From Devosia lucknowensis (lineage in GTDB: Bacteria > Pseudomonadota > Alphaproteobacteria > Rhizobiales > Devosiaceae): DNA of 64,000 nucleotides. Positions 43,900-53,433 of this stretch are shown piece by piece. The notes below the pieces were generated by a model. It saw only the letters and a list, made by a program, of their open reading frames with translations, ran no database searches and was not told where the DNA came from. The stretch covers positions 1,116,001-1,180,000 of the forward strand of contig NZ_FXWK01000001.1 in NCBI RefSeq assembly GCF_900177655.1. Reading direction: 5' to 3'. Numbering within the stretch: the stretch's first letter is position 1; the number at the start of each line of letters is the position of its first letter. Made by a program: the position numbers and the translations under genes.

Positions 43900-46237
43900 A
43901 GCTCTTGTCCACGGAAGCCTTGGGCTTCTTCGGCTTCGGGAGCGCCTTGGGCTTTGCTGGCCGCGGCGGCACCGCCACCAGTTCCAGCTTGGCTTCCGAG
44001 CCCTCGCCGACGACCGCAACGGTTACCGAGCCACCATTGACCAGTTCGCCGAACAGCACCTGGTCCGCCAGTGGCTTCTTGACGTGCTCCTGGATCACCC
44101 GGCCAAGCGGCCGCGCACCCATGCGTTCGTCATAGCCGTGCTCGGCAAGCCAGTCTGCTGCCTCCGGCGTCAGGTTGATCGTGACGCCGCGTTCGGCCAG
44201 CTGGCCCTCGAGCTGCAGCACGAATTTCTCGACGACGCGACGCACGACTTCGCGCGGCAGCGGCGCGAACGAGATGATCGCATCGAGCCGGTTGCGGAAC
44301 TCTGGCGAGAACGTGCGGTTGATCGCCTCCTCGTCATCGCCCTTTTCGCGCTTGCGACCGAAGCCGATCGGCGAGCGAGCGAGTTCGGAAGCACCGACAT
44401 TCGACGTCATGATCAGGATGACATTGCGGAAGTCCACCGCCTTGCCGTTGTGATCTGTCAGCTTGCCGTGGTCCATCACCTGCAACAGAACGTTGTAGAG
44501 ATCGGGATGCGCCTTCTCGATTTCGTCGAGCAGCACGACGCAGTGCGGATGCTGGTCGACGCCATCGGTCAGCAAGCCACCCTGGTCGAAGCCGACATAA
44601 CCCGGAGGGGCACCAATGAGACGGCTGATCGTGTGCCGCTCCATGTATTCCGACATGTCGAACCGCAGCAGCTCCACGCCGAGTGTGTCGGCGAGTTGCT
44701 TGGCCACTTCGGTCTTGCCCACGCCGGTCGGACCGGTGAAGAGATAGGAGCCGATCGGCTTTTCCGGTTCACGCAGGCCCGCGCGCGCCAACTTGATCGC
44801 CGAAGACAGCGCCGTAATGGCATCGTCCTGGCCGAACACCACGGTCCTGAGACTGGTTTCGAGGCCCGACAGCAGTTCCGCATCGGACTTCGACACTGAC
44901 TTGGGTGGAATGCGGGCAATAGACGCGATCGTCGTCTCGATATCCTCGACGTCGATCACCGTCTTGCGCTCGCCTTCCGGCAGCAGCTTCTGGCTGGCGC
45001 CGGTCTCGTCGATCACGTCGATCGCCTTGTCGGGCAGCTTGCGGTCGGTGATGTACCGGGCGCTGAGCTCCACCGCCGCCTTGAGGGCGTCGTCGGTATA
45101 GGTCACCTTGTGGAACTCTTCGAAATACGGCTTCAGCCCCTTCACGATCTCGATGGCATCGGGAACGGTCGGTTCGTTGACGTCGATCTTCTGGAAGCGA
45201 CGGACCAGAGCCCGATCCTTCTCGAAGAACTGCCTATATTCCTTGTAGGTGGTCGAACCGATGCAGCGGATCGCGCCGGAAGCCAGAGCAGGCTTCAGCA
45301 GGTTCGAGGCATCGAGCGCACCGCCCGAAGTAGCGCCGGCGCCGATCATGGTGTGGATCTCGTCGATGAAGAGCACTGCATTGGGCATCTTCTCGAGTTC
45401 CTTCATCACTGCCTTGAGACGCTCTTCGAAGTCGCCGCGATAGCGTGTGCCGGCCAGCAATGCGCCCATGTCGAGTGCATAGATGACAGCCTCCTGCAGA
45501 ACCTCGGGCACGTCGCCCTCGATGATCTTGCGCGCCAGGCCTTCGGCGATGGCCGTCTTGCCCACGCCGGCATCACCCACATAGAGCGGATTGTTCTTGG
45601 AGCGGCGGCAGAGCACCTGAATGGTGCGGCGCAACTCCGCATCGCGGCCGATCAGGGGGTCGATCTTGCCTTGGCGGGCCTTCTCGTTGAGGTTGACGCA
45701 GAAGTCGGCCAGGGCCGAGCTCTTCTTGGCCTCCGGTCCGCCCTCGGCATGGCCTTCGCCATCCTCGGCGCCGCGCACCTTGCGCTCCTCGCTCGGGCCC
45801 GACTTGGTGATGCCGTGCGAAATGAAATTGACCGCGTCCAGCCGGCTCATGTCTTGCTGTTCGAGGAAATAGGCGGCATGGCTTTCGCGCTCGGCGAAAA
45901 TGGCGACGAGCACGTTGGCGCCGGTAACCTCTTCCCGACCGGACGACTGCACATGGATGACCGCGCGCTGGATCACGCGCTGGAATGCGGCAGTTGGGCG
46001 CGCATCCTGGCCATTCTGGACCACGAGGCTGTCCAGTTCTTCATTGATGAAATCTTCGAGGTCGCTCTTGAGGGCGTCGATGTCGACGTCGCAGCCTGTC
46101 AACACCGCGACGGTGTCGCGGTCGTCGGTCAGGGCCAGAAGCAGGTGCTCGAGGGTGGCAAACTCATGGTTGCGCTCACGGGCCAGGTTCATCGCCTGGT
46201 GCAGGGCCTTTTCGAGTCCGCGCGAAAATGAGGGCAT
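43898..46237 (-). CDS. clpA: ATP-dependent Clp protease ATP-binding subunit ClpA
   Basis: A 779-residue class 1 Clp/Hsp100 unfoldase that feeds substrates to ClpP. The N-domain starts MPSFSRGLEKALHQAMNLAR. The first AAA module has Walker A GDAGVGKTAIAEG; the second has GPTGVGKTEVAKQ, then arginine-finger and sensor regions. The last residues are a Lys/Pro/Ala-rich tail (KPKALPKPKKPKASVDKS) that is variable. It starts nine bases downstream of clpS on the same strand. Confidence 0.97.
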   Translation of the reverse strand: MPSFSRGLEKALHQAMNLARERNHEFATLEHLLLALTDDRDTVAVLTGCDVDIDALKSDLEDFINEELDSLVVQNGQDARPTAAFQRVIQRAVIHVQSSGREEVTGANVLVAIFAERESHAAYFLEQQDMSRLDAVNFISHGITKSGPSEERKVRGAEDGEGHAEGGPEAKKSSALADFCVNLNEKARQGKIDPLIGRDAELRRTIQVLCRRSKNNPLYVGDAGVGKTAIAEGLARKIIEGDVPEVLQEAVIYALDMGALLAGTRYRGDFEERLKAVMKELEKMPNAVLFIDEIHTMIGAGATSGGALDASNLLKPALASGAIRCIGSTTYKEYRQFFEKDRALVRRFQKIDVNEPTVPDAIEIVKGLKPYFEEFHKVTYTDDALKAAVELSARYITDRKLPDKAIDVIDETGASQKLLPEGERKTVIDVEDIETTIASIARIPPKSVSKSDAELLSGLETSLRTVVFGQDDAITALSSAIKLARAGLREPEKPIGSYLFTGPTGVGKTEVAKQLADTLGVELLRFDMSEYMERHTISRLIGAPPGYVGFDQGGLLTDGVDQHPHCVVLLDEIEKAHPDLYNVLLQVMDHGKLTDHNGKAVDFRNVILIMTSNVGASELARSPIGFGRKREKGDDEEAINRTFSPEFRNRLDAIISFAPLPREVVRRVVEKFVLQLEGQLAERGVTINLTPEAADWLAEHGYDERMGARPLGRVIQEHVKKPLADQVLFGELVNGGSVTVAVVGEGSEAKLELVAVPPRPAKPKALPKPKKPKASVDKS

Positions 46238-46246
46238 ATGATGTTC

Positions 46247-46666
46247 CTACTGTTTTTCCATCACGCATTGCAGCGGATGCTGGTTCTTGCGTGCCGTATC
46301 CATGACGCGGGTCACCTTGGTCTCGGCCACCTCGTATGGATATACGCCGCACTCACCCACCCCCTTTTGGTGAACGTGCAGCATGATCTGCATGGCGTCT
46401 TCGCGTGACTTGTTGAAGACGTCCTGCAGGACCAGGACGACGAATTCCATCGGCGTGTAGTCGTCGTTCAGGAGCAGCACCCGGTAAAGGTTCGGGCGCT
46501 TGGTTTTGGGACGCGTCTTGGTCACCGTCCCGGTTTCGAAATCCGTATCGTTCCCGCCTGGGCGACGGCCATCGTCGTCCTTGGGGCCGGCAACGATGCT
46601 CGGCGGCACCGTCGGCGGGCTCTCGGATGTCGGCATGGCATTGGGCAGAAGGGGAGTAGAGGTCAT
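46247..46666 (-). CDS. clpS: ATP-dependent Clp protease adaptor ClpS
   Basis: A 139-residue adaptor that binds N-degrons and delivers them to ClpA. The core is [40 protein letters not shown] and [15 protein letters not shown], with the NDDYTPMEF substrate pocket. The first 55 residues are a Pro/Asp-rich leader, longer than in E. coli and typical of alphaproteobacterial ClpS. aat is also in this window, so the N-end rule pathway is represented. Confidence 0.95.
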   Translation of the reverse strand: MTSTPLLPNAMPTSESPPTVPPSIVAGPKDDDGRRPGGNDTDFETGTVTKTRPKTKRPNLYRVLLLNDDYTPMEFVVLVLQDVFNKSREDAMQIMLHVHQKGVGECGVYPYEVAETKVTRVMDTARKNQHPLQCVMEKQ

Positions 46667-47004
46667 TGTGGTCGCACTGTCGCGGGGAGGAAACGAAGCA
46701 GTTGGTTGGACCCATTATGTAGGCAAAAACCACGCGGTGTTAAGGGCAATCCAATCCCGAAAGTGTGAGTGCAGCCAAGGGTGCGCCAACGTTAGCAATT
46801 TCACAGCATTGTCATGGTCATGCGTGACATCCTGTGGCCCGGACGCCGCTTTCTGACGAAATTTCGTTGCATTTTACGGATTCGTAACGGGGCGAAGCTA
46901 ACTTCTTGAGAGGCTGGATTTTGTGGTTTGGGGACAACCGGATCCTGCTGCGTCGAACAGGTTGAGTACGGGCAGAAAGCCCGATTAAGTAATTGGAGTA
47001 CCGG
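46667..47004. other. Divergent intergenic region clpS / carboxypeptidase
   Basis: No gene is visible. The left part holds the clpS promoter. The right part, which is richer in A and T (46860-46990), probably holds the promoter and leader of the carboxypeptidase gene, but no clear -35/-10 pair is evident. Confidence 0.4.
46714..46743 (-). promoter_or_regulatory. Candidate clpS-clpA promoter
   Basis: On the minus strand TTAACA (46743-46738) and CATAAT (46719-46714) are 18 bases apart. This lies about 50 bases upstream of the clpS start. Confidence 0.45.
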
Positions 47005-48573
47005 GTGATTTCCCTGGCAAAGACCCCCTGGCGCACCGCATTTTTCCGCGCCGCCGCTGCTGTCCTTGTGGCCCTCACCGTCAGCCTCTCGGCTGCGACC
47101 CATGCGCAGGCCATCGAGAACCTCCGCAAATATGCCGGCATCGTCGTCGATGCCAAGACCGGCAGCGTCCTCTACGAAGATCAAGCAGATTCAAGGCGTT
47201 ACCCGGCGTCCGTCGCCAAGGTGATGACGCTTTACGTCCTCTTTCAGGAACTGCAGGCTGGCAATCTCAGCCTGTCTTCCAAAATGACGGTGTCGCGGCA
47301 CGCCGCCTCGGCCGTCCCCACCAAGCTCGGCCTGCGCGCTGGCTCGACCATTTCGGTAGAAGACGCCATCAAGTCGCTGGTTACCCTTTCGGCCAACGAC
47401 ATGGCCCGCGTTATTGCCGAGCATATTTCCGGTTCGGAATCCAAATTCGCCGAGCGCATGACTGCCACGGCCCGAGCCATGGGCATGCGCAACACCACCT
47501 ACCGCAACGCGTCGGGTCTTCCGGATGGCGGCCAGGTAACGACCGTGCGCGATCAGGCAATCCTGGGCATCGCCGTATACCAGCATTTCCCGCAGTACTA
47601 TTCCTTCTTCCAGACCACGTCCTTCCGCTATAACGGCAAGACCTACGGCAACCACAACCGCGTTCTGGGCTATATGGGCGCCGTTGACGGCATCAAAACC
47701 GGCTACATCAACGCCGCCGGTTCGAACCTCCTCACCGCCGCCCGCAAAGATAACCGCCACATCGTCATCGTGGCCTTCGGCTTCAACTCCGCGGCTTCGC
47801 GCGACGAGAAGGTGCGCCAGCTCGTGGCCAACTACCTCGATAAGGGTCGTCGCGGCGACTACTTGCAGACCGCCATGGTTCCGGTGCCGGGGCGCCAGGG
47901 TAACACCCAGTTTGCGCTGGCCCAGCCGCGCAAGCCCACTTTCGTCATGCCCACGCCCATGCCCGACTTCCGCCTTGCGGCGCTCGTCGCTGGTAACGGA
48001 GCCCAGCCGCAGCCCCAGGTCGCCGTCGCCTCGGCGGCTCCAGTCGCCCTGCCGACACCGGCCCCGGCTGATCTTGGCCTGTCGCCTGCTGTCCAGGCCG
48101 CCAATGTCCTGGCAGCACCGACCCAGGCAGCACCAAACTATAGCCAGGATGTCATAGGCGCTTGGCTCAGCGAAACCTACAATCTCGGCGCACCTCCGGC
48201 AGCACTCGGCCAGACGGCACCGTCCACGCCACTGCTCCCGCCGGGCAGCGTCAATGGCGGCACCAGTGATGCTGCCGACCAGCCAGTCGACCTGATGCAT
48301 TCCGGTTCGGTTGCCGATGCCGCTTCCATCGGTGGTTGGATCGTCCAGATCGGCGCCGGCCCGTCCGAAGACAGTGCGCGCGCTATGCTGTCCGACGCGG
48401 CCGGCAAGGTCGGCTCGCTCGGAGACTTCCGCTCCTATGTCGAACCCTTCGAGAAGAACGGTCAGAAGTTCTTCCGTGCTCGGTTCGTCGGCTTTGGCGA
48501 CCGCGATGCGGCGACCAACATGTGCAATCACCTCAAGGCCCAGGACATGGCGTGCCTGGCGATGCAGGGCTGA
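47005..48573 (+). CDS. D-alanyl-D-alanine carboxypeptidase with C-terminal SPOR domain
   Basis: A 522-residue peptidase S11 (PBP5/6-like) acting in the periplasm on peptidoglycan stem peptides. A signal peptide (AAAAVLVALTVSLSAATHAQ) is followed by the catalytic motifs: SxxK as PASVAKVMT, SxN as SANDMAR and KTG in GIKTGYINAAG. A Pro/Ala-rich linker leads to a SPOR domain from about residue 430 (GGWIVQIGAGPSEDSARAML, KFFRARFVGFGDRDAA), which binds denuded glycan at the septum. The GTG at 47005 has GGAG six bases upstream; a TTG four codons earlier is an alternative. Confidence 0.93.
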   Translation: MISLAKTPWRTAFFRAAAAVLVALTVSLSAATHAQAIENLRKYAGIVVDAKTGSVLYEDQADSRRYPASVAKVMTLYVLFQELQAGNLSLSSKMTVSRHAASAVPTKLGLRAGSTISVEDAIKSLVTLSANDMARVIAEHISGSESKFAERMTATARAMGMRNTTYRNASGLPDGGQVTTVRDQAILGIAVYQHFPQYYSFFQTTSFRYNGKTYGNHNRVLGYMGAVDGIKTGYINAAGSNLLTAARKDNRHIVIVAFGFNSAASRDEKVRQLVANYLDKGRRGDYLQTAMVPVPGRQGNTQFALAQPRKPTFVMPTPMPDFRLAALVAGNGAQPQPQVAVASAAPVALPTPAPADLGLSPAVQAANVLAAPTQAAPNYSQDVIGAWLSETYNLGAPPAALGQTAPSTPLLPPGSVNGGTSDAADQPVDLMHSGSVADAASIGGWIVQIGAGPSEDSARAMLSDAAGKVGSLGDFRSYVEPFEKNGQKFFRARFVGFGDRDAATNMCNHLKAQDMACLAMQG

Positions 48574-48695
48574 TACGACACCGTGGAGCGGCGGGTAAAC
48601 CGCCGTCCACACGGGTCCAGCGGGCCCGAAGCAGGTAAGCGGCGCGTATTGCCGCTCCTTGGAATGCAATTGGTGCTTGTGTTTGGAGTAGCCCA

Positions 48696-48968
48696 ATGAG
48701 TGAGCGCAACGCTCTTATCGAACTGGCCAATTTCGTCGGCCGTTCGCCTCTTGCCTCGCCGGATATGCGCGTGCGCAACAAAGCGCTGTCTGGCATGACC
48801 GATCGGATTCTGCCGCGTCAGAAGCGCTCGGTGGGCGATCTGCTAGCGGTGGTAATGGCCCTCTCGGCCCGCACCCGGCGCATGGCGCAGGACCCCGCCC
48901 ATGTGGAAGTCGATGTCTTTGCGCCAGGTGGAAAGCGGGCGTTGAGAATGACCTTCGGTCGTGAATAA
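48696..48968 (+). CDS. Conserved hypothetical protein
   Basis: A 90-residue basic protein with no membrane segment: MSERNALIELANFVGRSPLA and VGDLLAVVMALSARTRRMAQ. I do not recognise a family. GGAG lies seven bases before the ATG and a perfect terminator follows, so it is a genuine gene, perhaps cotranscribed with the carboxypeptidase gene 120 bases upstream. Confidence 0.7.
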   Translation: MSERNALIELANFVGRSPLASPDMRVRNKALSGMTDRILPRQKRSVGDLLAVVMALSARTRRMAQDPAHVEVDVFAPGGKRALRMTFGRE

Positions 48969-48970
48969 TG

Positions 48971-49004
48971 AAAATGCCCGGTAGCGATACCGGGCATTTT
49001 CTTT
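48971..49004. terminator. Bidirectional terminator before MATE
   Basis: AAAATGCCCGGTA (48971-48983) pairs with TACCGGGCATTTT (48988-49000) around GCGA. CTTT follows on plus and TTTT lies on the minus side, so it stops the small gene and the converging MATE gene. Confidence 0.85.
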
Positions 49005-49008
49005 GGAG

Positions 49009-50370
49009 CTAGACGAGCGCCACGATTGTCTTGCGCTTCCACACGAACTGATACCAGGCAGCCTGCAATATCAGCATCATCGTGAAACTCGCCGCATAGG
49101 CGACCCAGATCCCCGTCAGCCCCAGGCTCGTCTGGCTGAGCCAGATGGCGCCGGGAAGCTCGATCAGGAGGATGCAGGCAAGCGACAGCAGCATCGGCGC
49201 GTAGACCGTACCGCTAGCGCGCATGATGCCCGAGAACACGACGCTCCAGCCGAAGCACAGGATGCTCCACAGCACTACGTGCAAAAGCGTCTCCGTCAAA
49301 TCGACAACGGACGGGTCGGTGATGAACAATGCCACCACGTGCTGGCTGAAAAGATAGGCGAGCACGATCAATCCACCGGTGATGATGAGGTTCAGCACGA
49401 GGGCAGTCTTGGTGATTTCGCCCAGCTGGTCGTTACGGCGGGCACCGATCGCCTGCGCCGCGAAGATCGATGCGGCGATGCCGATCGACATGGCCGGAAA
49501 CTGCACATAGCTCATAACCTGCCCCAGCGCGCCGTAGGCCGCAGTCGCGTCGGATCCAAACCGATTGACAAGTCCGACCACCACGATGCCGGCGATGGAC
49601 GAAATGACCATCTGCAACCCCGCGGGGATGCCAAGCTTCAGGATGAGGCCCAGAAGCTTGAAGTCGGGGCGCAACACCGCGCCGAGCAGCACGCCGTCGG
49701 GTGCCAGCGGCATGTTGCGCGCCCGCATGTAGACGAAGAGAAAAATAAGGACCGTGGCAAATCCGGCGATCATTGCCCAAGCTGCCGCGTCGACACCGAG
49801 CTGCGGCAAACCGAACCATCCCTGGATCAGCGCCGGCGTGACCAGCAGGCTCACCACCATAGACATGATCAAGGAAAACAGCGGCGTGATCGTGTCCCCG
49901 ACCCCGCGAAGCACCGACGTGACAACGAGAAACAGGAAGAACCCGGGCATTCCGATCAACACGATTCGCGCGTAGCCCACGGCAAGGTGGCGAATGTTCT
50001 CTGGCGCTCCCAGAACGGTCATGATCTGCTCGGTGAAGAGCCCGCCACCAATCGCCACGACAAGTCCAAGGACAAAAGCCGTCGCCAATGTCGTGCCGGT
50101 GACCTGCTTGACCTTGTCGATGTTTTTTGCGCCCCAGGCCTGGCCGATCAGAATAGTGGAGCCGGCCGAGAGCCCGATGATGAAACTCATCAGGAAGAAC
50201 AGGATCGGGAAAAATGTGGCCGTCGCGGCGAGGGCTTCCACGCCGATCATCTGACCGACATAGATCGAGTTGATCGTTCCCGACAGTGCCTGGAGGATGT
50301 TGGACGCCATCAGCGGAACGAGGAAGAGGGCAAACCGCTGCCATAGCGGCCGGGTGGAATGGGGGTTCAT
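49009..50370 (-). CDS. MATE family efflux transporter
   Basis: A 453-residue antiporter with twelve membrane helices in two bundles. It begins LWQRFALFLVPLMASNILQA and contains the MATE landmarks SGTINSIYVGQMIGVEALAA and LSAGSTILIGQAWGAKN. A second half starts at LLGLILKLGIPAGLQMVISS. It likely exports cationic drugs with Na+ or H+; the substrate is unknown. It is the only gene on its strand between tRNA-Leu and the terminator. Confidence 0.92.
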   Translation of the reverse strand: MNPHSTRPLWQRFALFLVPLMASNILQALSGTINSIYVGQMIGVEALAATATFFPILFFLMSFIIGLSAGSTILIGQAWGAKNIDKVKQVTGTTLATAFVLGLVVAIGGGLFTEQIMTVLGAPENIRHLAVGYARIVLIGMPGFFLFLVVTSVLRGVGDTITPLFSLIMSMVVSLLVTPALIQGWFGLPQLGVDAAAWAMIAGFATVLIFLFVYMRARNMPLAPDGVLLGAVLRPDFKLLGLILKLGIPAGLQMVISSIAGIVVVGLVNRFGSDATAAYGALGQVMSYVQFPAMSIGIAASIFAAQAIGARRNDQLGEITKTALVLNLIITGGLIVLAYLFSQHVVALFITDPSVVDLTETLLHVVLWSILCFGWSVVFSGIMRASGTVYAPMLLSLACILLIELPGAIWLSQTSLGLTGIWVAYAASFTMMLILQAAWYQFVWKRKTIVALV

Positions 50371-50531
50371 GCGAACGCTCCGGGAACTGCATCAATGGGC
50401 TCGTCACGGCTCTGGCCCAGGACCGGAAGATCACGTTTCGCGATGCGGCCGGAGGGACCAATTCACACTGCAGAAAATTGCAATGCCGGCTGGACGGGCG
50501 CGGGAGGCTGGGCAATGACGGCGGCCTGTCT

Positions 50532-50552
50532 ACGCCCGCTCTGTGCGGGCGT
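50532..50552. repeat. Short perfect hairpin between tRNA-Leu and MATE
   Basis: ACGCCCGC (50532-50539) pairs with GCGGGCGT (50545-50552), loop TCTGT. It has no T-tract on either strand. The rest of 50371-50639 holds nothing I recognise. Confidence 0.4.
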
Positions 50553-50639
50553 CAATCTGGCCGCGTGGTTGGCTGAGCCGACTTTTATTCGGGCCTCAAT
50601 AAGGTCCGACGTCACTCTGCTTGTCTGCTTGTGAGAGAA

Positions 50640-50723
50640 TGGTGCCCCCCGCCGGACTCGAACCGGCACGCCTCGCAGCGGAGGATTTTGAGTCCTCTGC
50701 GTCTACCATTCCGCCAGAGGGGC
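50640..50723 (-). tRNA. tRNA-Leu (anticodon CAA)
   Basis: On the minus strand GCCCCTC begins an acceptor stem that pairs with GGGGGGC, followed by discriminator A and an encoded CCA. The D-arm reads GCGGAATGGTAGACGC, the anticodon loop CTCAAAA gives CAA, and the T-arm is GCCGGTTCGAGTCCGGC. A long variable arm, expected for tRNA-Leu, is present (CGCTGCGAGGCG). Length is 84 bases. It lies just downstream of PBP1A on the same strand. Confidence 0.96.
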
Positions 50724-50823
50724 ACGAGACGGTTCCTAGCCGAGAAGTCGCCCTCGCGCAACAGCTTGCGCGCCTGATCGCATGCCAGAGTTCACAACGC
50801 TTTCCGCCATCTTGAGCCCGCTT

Positions 50824-53349
50824 CTACAGCAGGCTTCCACTACCCGAGTTGTCTTCTGCGGGGGCCGACTGTGCGGGACTGAATCGACTGGTGCCCGGGC
50901 GGTTCGAGAAGAAGCTTCCACCGCCCGATTGGGTGCTGAACATCCCACCGCCGTACTGCTGCTGCATCATCTGCTCGCGCTGCATGGCGTCGAACGCCTG
51001 CACATCGAGCCCAATGACTGAGGTCATGAGATTGGGGCCGGTACCGGGCTTGAATGCCTCGGCAATGGCGGCTTCGCCTTCGAAGGCCTGCACACCCGTC
51101 GACGGGTTGATCCAGGCCGTCTGCATGCCTGTCGGCACGTTGAACGGGGTCGCCGGCTTGCCCTGCAAGGCATTGGCCATGAAACTGGTGAAGATCGGCA
51201 CGGCCATGTCGCCACCGGTGGAGGCTGAACCCATCGAGCGCGGCTGGTCGTAGCCGACATAAATGCCGACCGCGAGTTCGGGCGTAAAGCCGACGAACCA
51301 GGCGTCTTTGTAGTCGTTGGTCGTGCCGGTCTTGCCAGCAACAGGCCGATTGAGCGCCTTGGCCTTGGTCCCGGTCCCGCGCTGCACCACGCCCTCCATC
51401 ATCGAGGTGATCTGGTAGGCCGTCATCGGATCGAGCACCTGCGGACGGTTGTCGAGAATGCGCGGCTCCCCTTGCCCATGCCAGTCGGCGGCCTCGCACC
51501 CCTCGCAGACGCGTTGATCATGACGATAGACGGTCGAGCCGTAACGGTCCTGGATGCGGTCGATCAGCGTCGGCACGATCTTGCGCCCACCGTTGGCAAT
51601 CGTCGCATATGCCGCCGTCATGCGCATGGCGGTGGTCTCGCCCGCACCAAGCGCCATGGCAAGGACCGGCTGCATGTTGTCGTAGATGCCGAAAAGCTGT
51701 GCGTAGTCCGCGATGAGCGGCATGCCGATATCACGCGCCAGTCGCACGGTCATCACGTTCCGGCTGCGCTCGATGCCACGACGCAGGGTCTGCGGGCCAT
51801 AGAATTCCTGGGAGTAGTTCTCCGGGCGCCAGACCGAGCCGTCGCCCATGCGCACTTCCACCGGCGCATCCAGCACGACGGAAGCAGGCGTATAGCCATT
51901 ATCGAGCGCCGCTGCATAAACGATCGGCTTGAACGAGGAGCCCGGTTGCCGCAGCGCCTGCGTCGCCCGGTTGAATTCGCTCTCGGCGAACGAGAAGCCA
52001 CCGACCATGGCCAGTACGCGACCGGTACGCGGATCCATGGCGACCAGTGCACCCTCGATCTCCGGCACCTGTTCAAGCGTGTAGACAGCATCCTGGCCCG
52101 CCACCGGCGCCACATAGACGACGTCGCCGACCTTGAGCAGACTTTGCACAGGCTGGGATACCCATTTGATCTCGGGACCGGACAAAGTTCCCTCGATCCG
52201 GGTAGCCGATACTGCGCCGTCGACGTCCTCCTCCGGGCGCAGACCGATACGGGCCTGGTTGTTTCCAACCTCGAGCACAACCGCCAGCTGCCATTCAGGA
52301 ACGTCGCTGAGCGGCTTGATGGCTGAGACCGCCTGGCCCCAGTCGTCACCCACTTCGATACTCGCCACCGGCCCGCGGAAACCGCGGCGATGATCGAAGT
52401 CGATAAGACCATCCATCAGCGCCCGTCGCGCATACTCCTGAAGTCGTGGCTCCAGCGTGGTCCGCACAGAAAGCCCGCCACCATAGAGCTGGTCTTCGCC
52501 ATACAGCTTGGCAAGCTCGCGGCGGACTTCCTCGGTAAAGTATTCGGCAGAGTAGAGCTGGCTCCCTGCAGCCCGCGGAATCACGTTGAGCGGCTCTTCT
52601 TTGGCGGCAGCCGCCGCTTCATAGGTCACGTAGCCGTTCTCGACCATCCGATCGATGACCCAGTTACGCCGCTCGATAGCGGCCTGGGCACGGCGGAACG
52701 GATGGTAATTGTTGGGCCCCTTCGGCAACGCCGCGATATAGGCCGCCTCCGGCAATGTCAGCTGATAAAGCGCCTTGTCGAAATAATTGAGCGCGGCAGC
52801 CGCCACGCCATAGGAATTGAGACCGAGGAAGATCTCGTTGAGATAAAGCTCGAGGATTTTGTTCTTCGAGAACGTGGACTCGATTCTGAGCGCCAGGACG
52901 GCTTCCTGGATCTTGCGGTCCCAGGTCTGCTCCGAAGTCAGCAGGAAATTCTTGGCTACCTGCTGGGTGATGGATGAACCGCCGCCCTGGATGGAGTTGT
53001 TACCATCGAGGCGCGCTACGACATTGTCGCGCATCGCGCGGACCACGCCGTCGATGGCGATGCCGCTATGGCTGTAGAAATCCTTGTCCTCGGCCGACAG
53101 GAACGCCTCGATCACGAGAGGCGGAACAGTCTCGATGGGCTGAAACAGTCGCCGCTCACGCGCATATTCCGCCAGCAAGGTGCCATCCGCAGCATGGACG
53201 CGGGTCGTCACCGGCGGCTGGTAGTCCTTGAGCACCGTGTAGTCGGGGAGCTGCGCCGTGACAGTTGCCAGATACACTGCCGCCGCTGCGACCCCGCCAA
53301 GCGCGAGGAACATGCCAAATCCGAACAGCCAGCCCAGTAGACGAAACAT
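50824..53349 (-). CDS. mrcA: Penicillin-binding protein 1A (bifunctional)
   Basis: An 841-residue class A PBP. A single N-terminal membrane helix (LLGWLFGFGMFLALGGVAAA) anchors it. The glycosyltransferase domain carries EDKDFYSHSGI and GGGSSITQQVAKNFLL. The transpeptidase domain has SxxK in GSSFKPIVYAAAL and KTG in AGKTGTTNDYKDAWFVGF. An OB-like insert lies between them, as in PBP1A. The C-terminus is Gly/Ser-rich. Start at 53349 (MFRLLGWLFG); a TTG at 53373 is less likely. The amidase gene lies upstream on the same strand. Confidence 0.96.
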   Translation of the reverse strand: MFRLLGWLFGFGMFLALGGVAAAAVYLATVTAQLPDYTVLKDYQPPVTTRVHAADGTLLAEYARERRLFQPIETVPPLVIEAFLSAEDKDFYSHSGIAIDGVVRAMRDNVVARLDGNNSIQGGGSSITQQVAKNFLLTSEQTWDRKIQEAVLALRIESTFSKNKILELYLNEIFLGLNSYGVAAAALNYFDKALYQLTLPEAAYIAALPKGPNNYHPFRRAQAAIERRNWVIDRMVENGYVTYEAAAAAKEEPLNVIPRAAGSQLYSAEYFTEEVRRELAKLYGEDQLYGGGLSVRTTLEPRLQEYARRALMDGLIDFDHRRGFRGPVASIEVGDDWGQAVSAIKPLSDVPEWQLAVVLEVGNNQARIGLRPEEDVDGAVSATRIEGTLSGPEIKWVSQPVQSLLKVGDVVYVAPVAGQDAVYTLEQVPEIEGALVAMDPRTGRVLAMVGGFSFAESEFNRATQALRQPGSSFKPIVYAAALDNGYTPASVVLDAPVEVRMGDGSVWRPENYSQEFYGPQTLRRGIERSRNVMTVRLARDIGMPLIADYAQLFGIYDNMQPVLAMALGAGETTAMRMTAAYATIANGGRKIVPTLIDRIQDRYGSTVYRHDQRVCEGCEAADWHGQGEPRILDNRPQVLDPMTAYQITSMMEGVVQRGTGTKAKALNRPVAGKTGTTNDYKDAWFVGFTPELAVGIYVGYDQPRSMGSASTGGDMAVPIFTSFMANALQGKPATPFNVPTGMQTAWINPSTGVQAFEGEAAIAEAFKPGTGPNLMTSVIGLDVQAFDAMQREQMMQQQYGGGMFSTQSGGGSFFSNRPGTSRFSPAQSAPAEDNSGSGSLL

Positions 53350-53433
53350 CGAGTCAGGTTCTCCTGGCCGCAATCGCGACCACAGGTCGAATATAGCAGA
53401 GCCGCATTGGAATGGTGATCACGAGCGCTCGTG

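Noticed and set aside
47191..48696. A 501-codon frame opposite the carboxypeptidase gene.
   Set aside because: Shadow of a well-marked S11 peptidase with signal peptide and SPOR domain.
50532..50552. Hairpin as a terminator of tRNA-Leu or MATE.
   Set aside because: There is no run of T after the stem on either strand, and it is about 90 bases past the tRNA.
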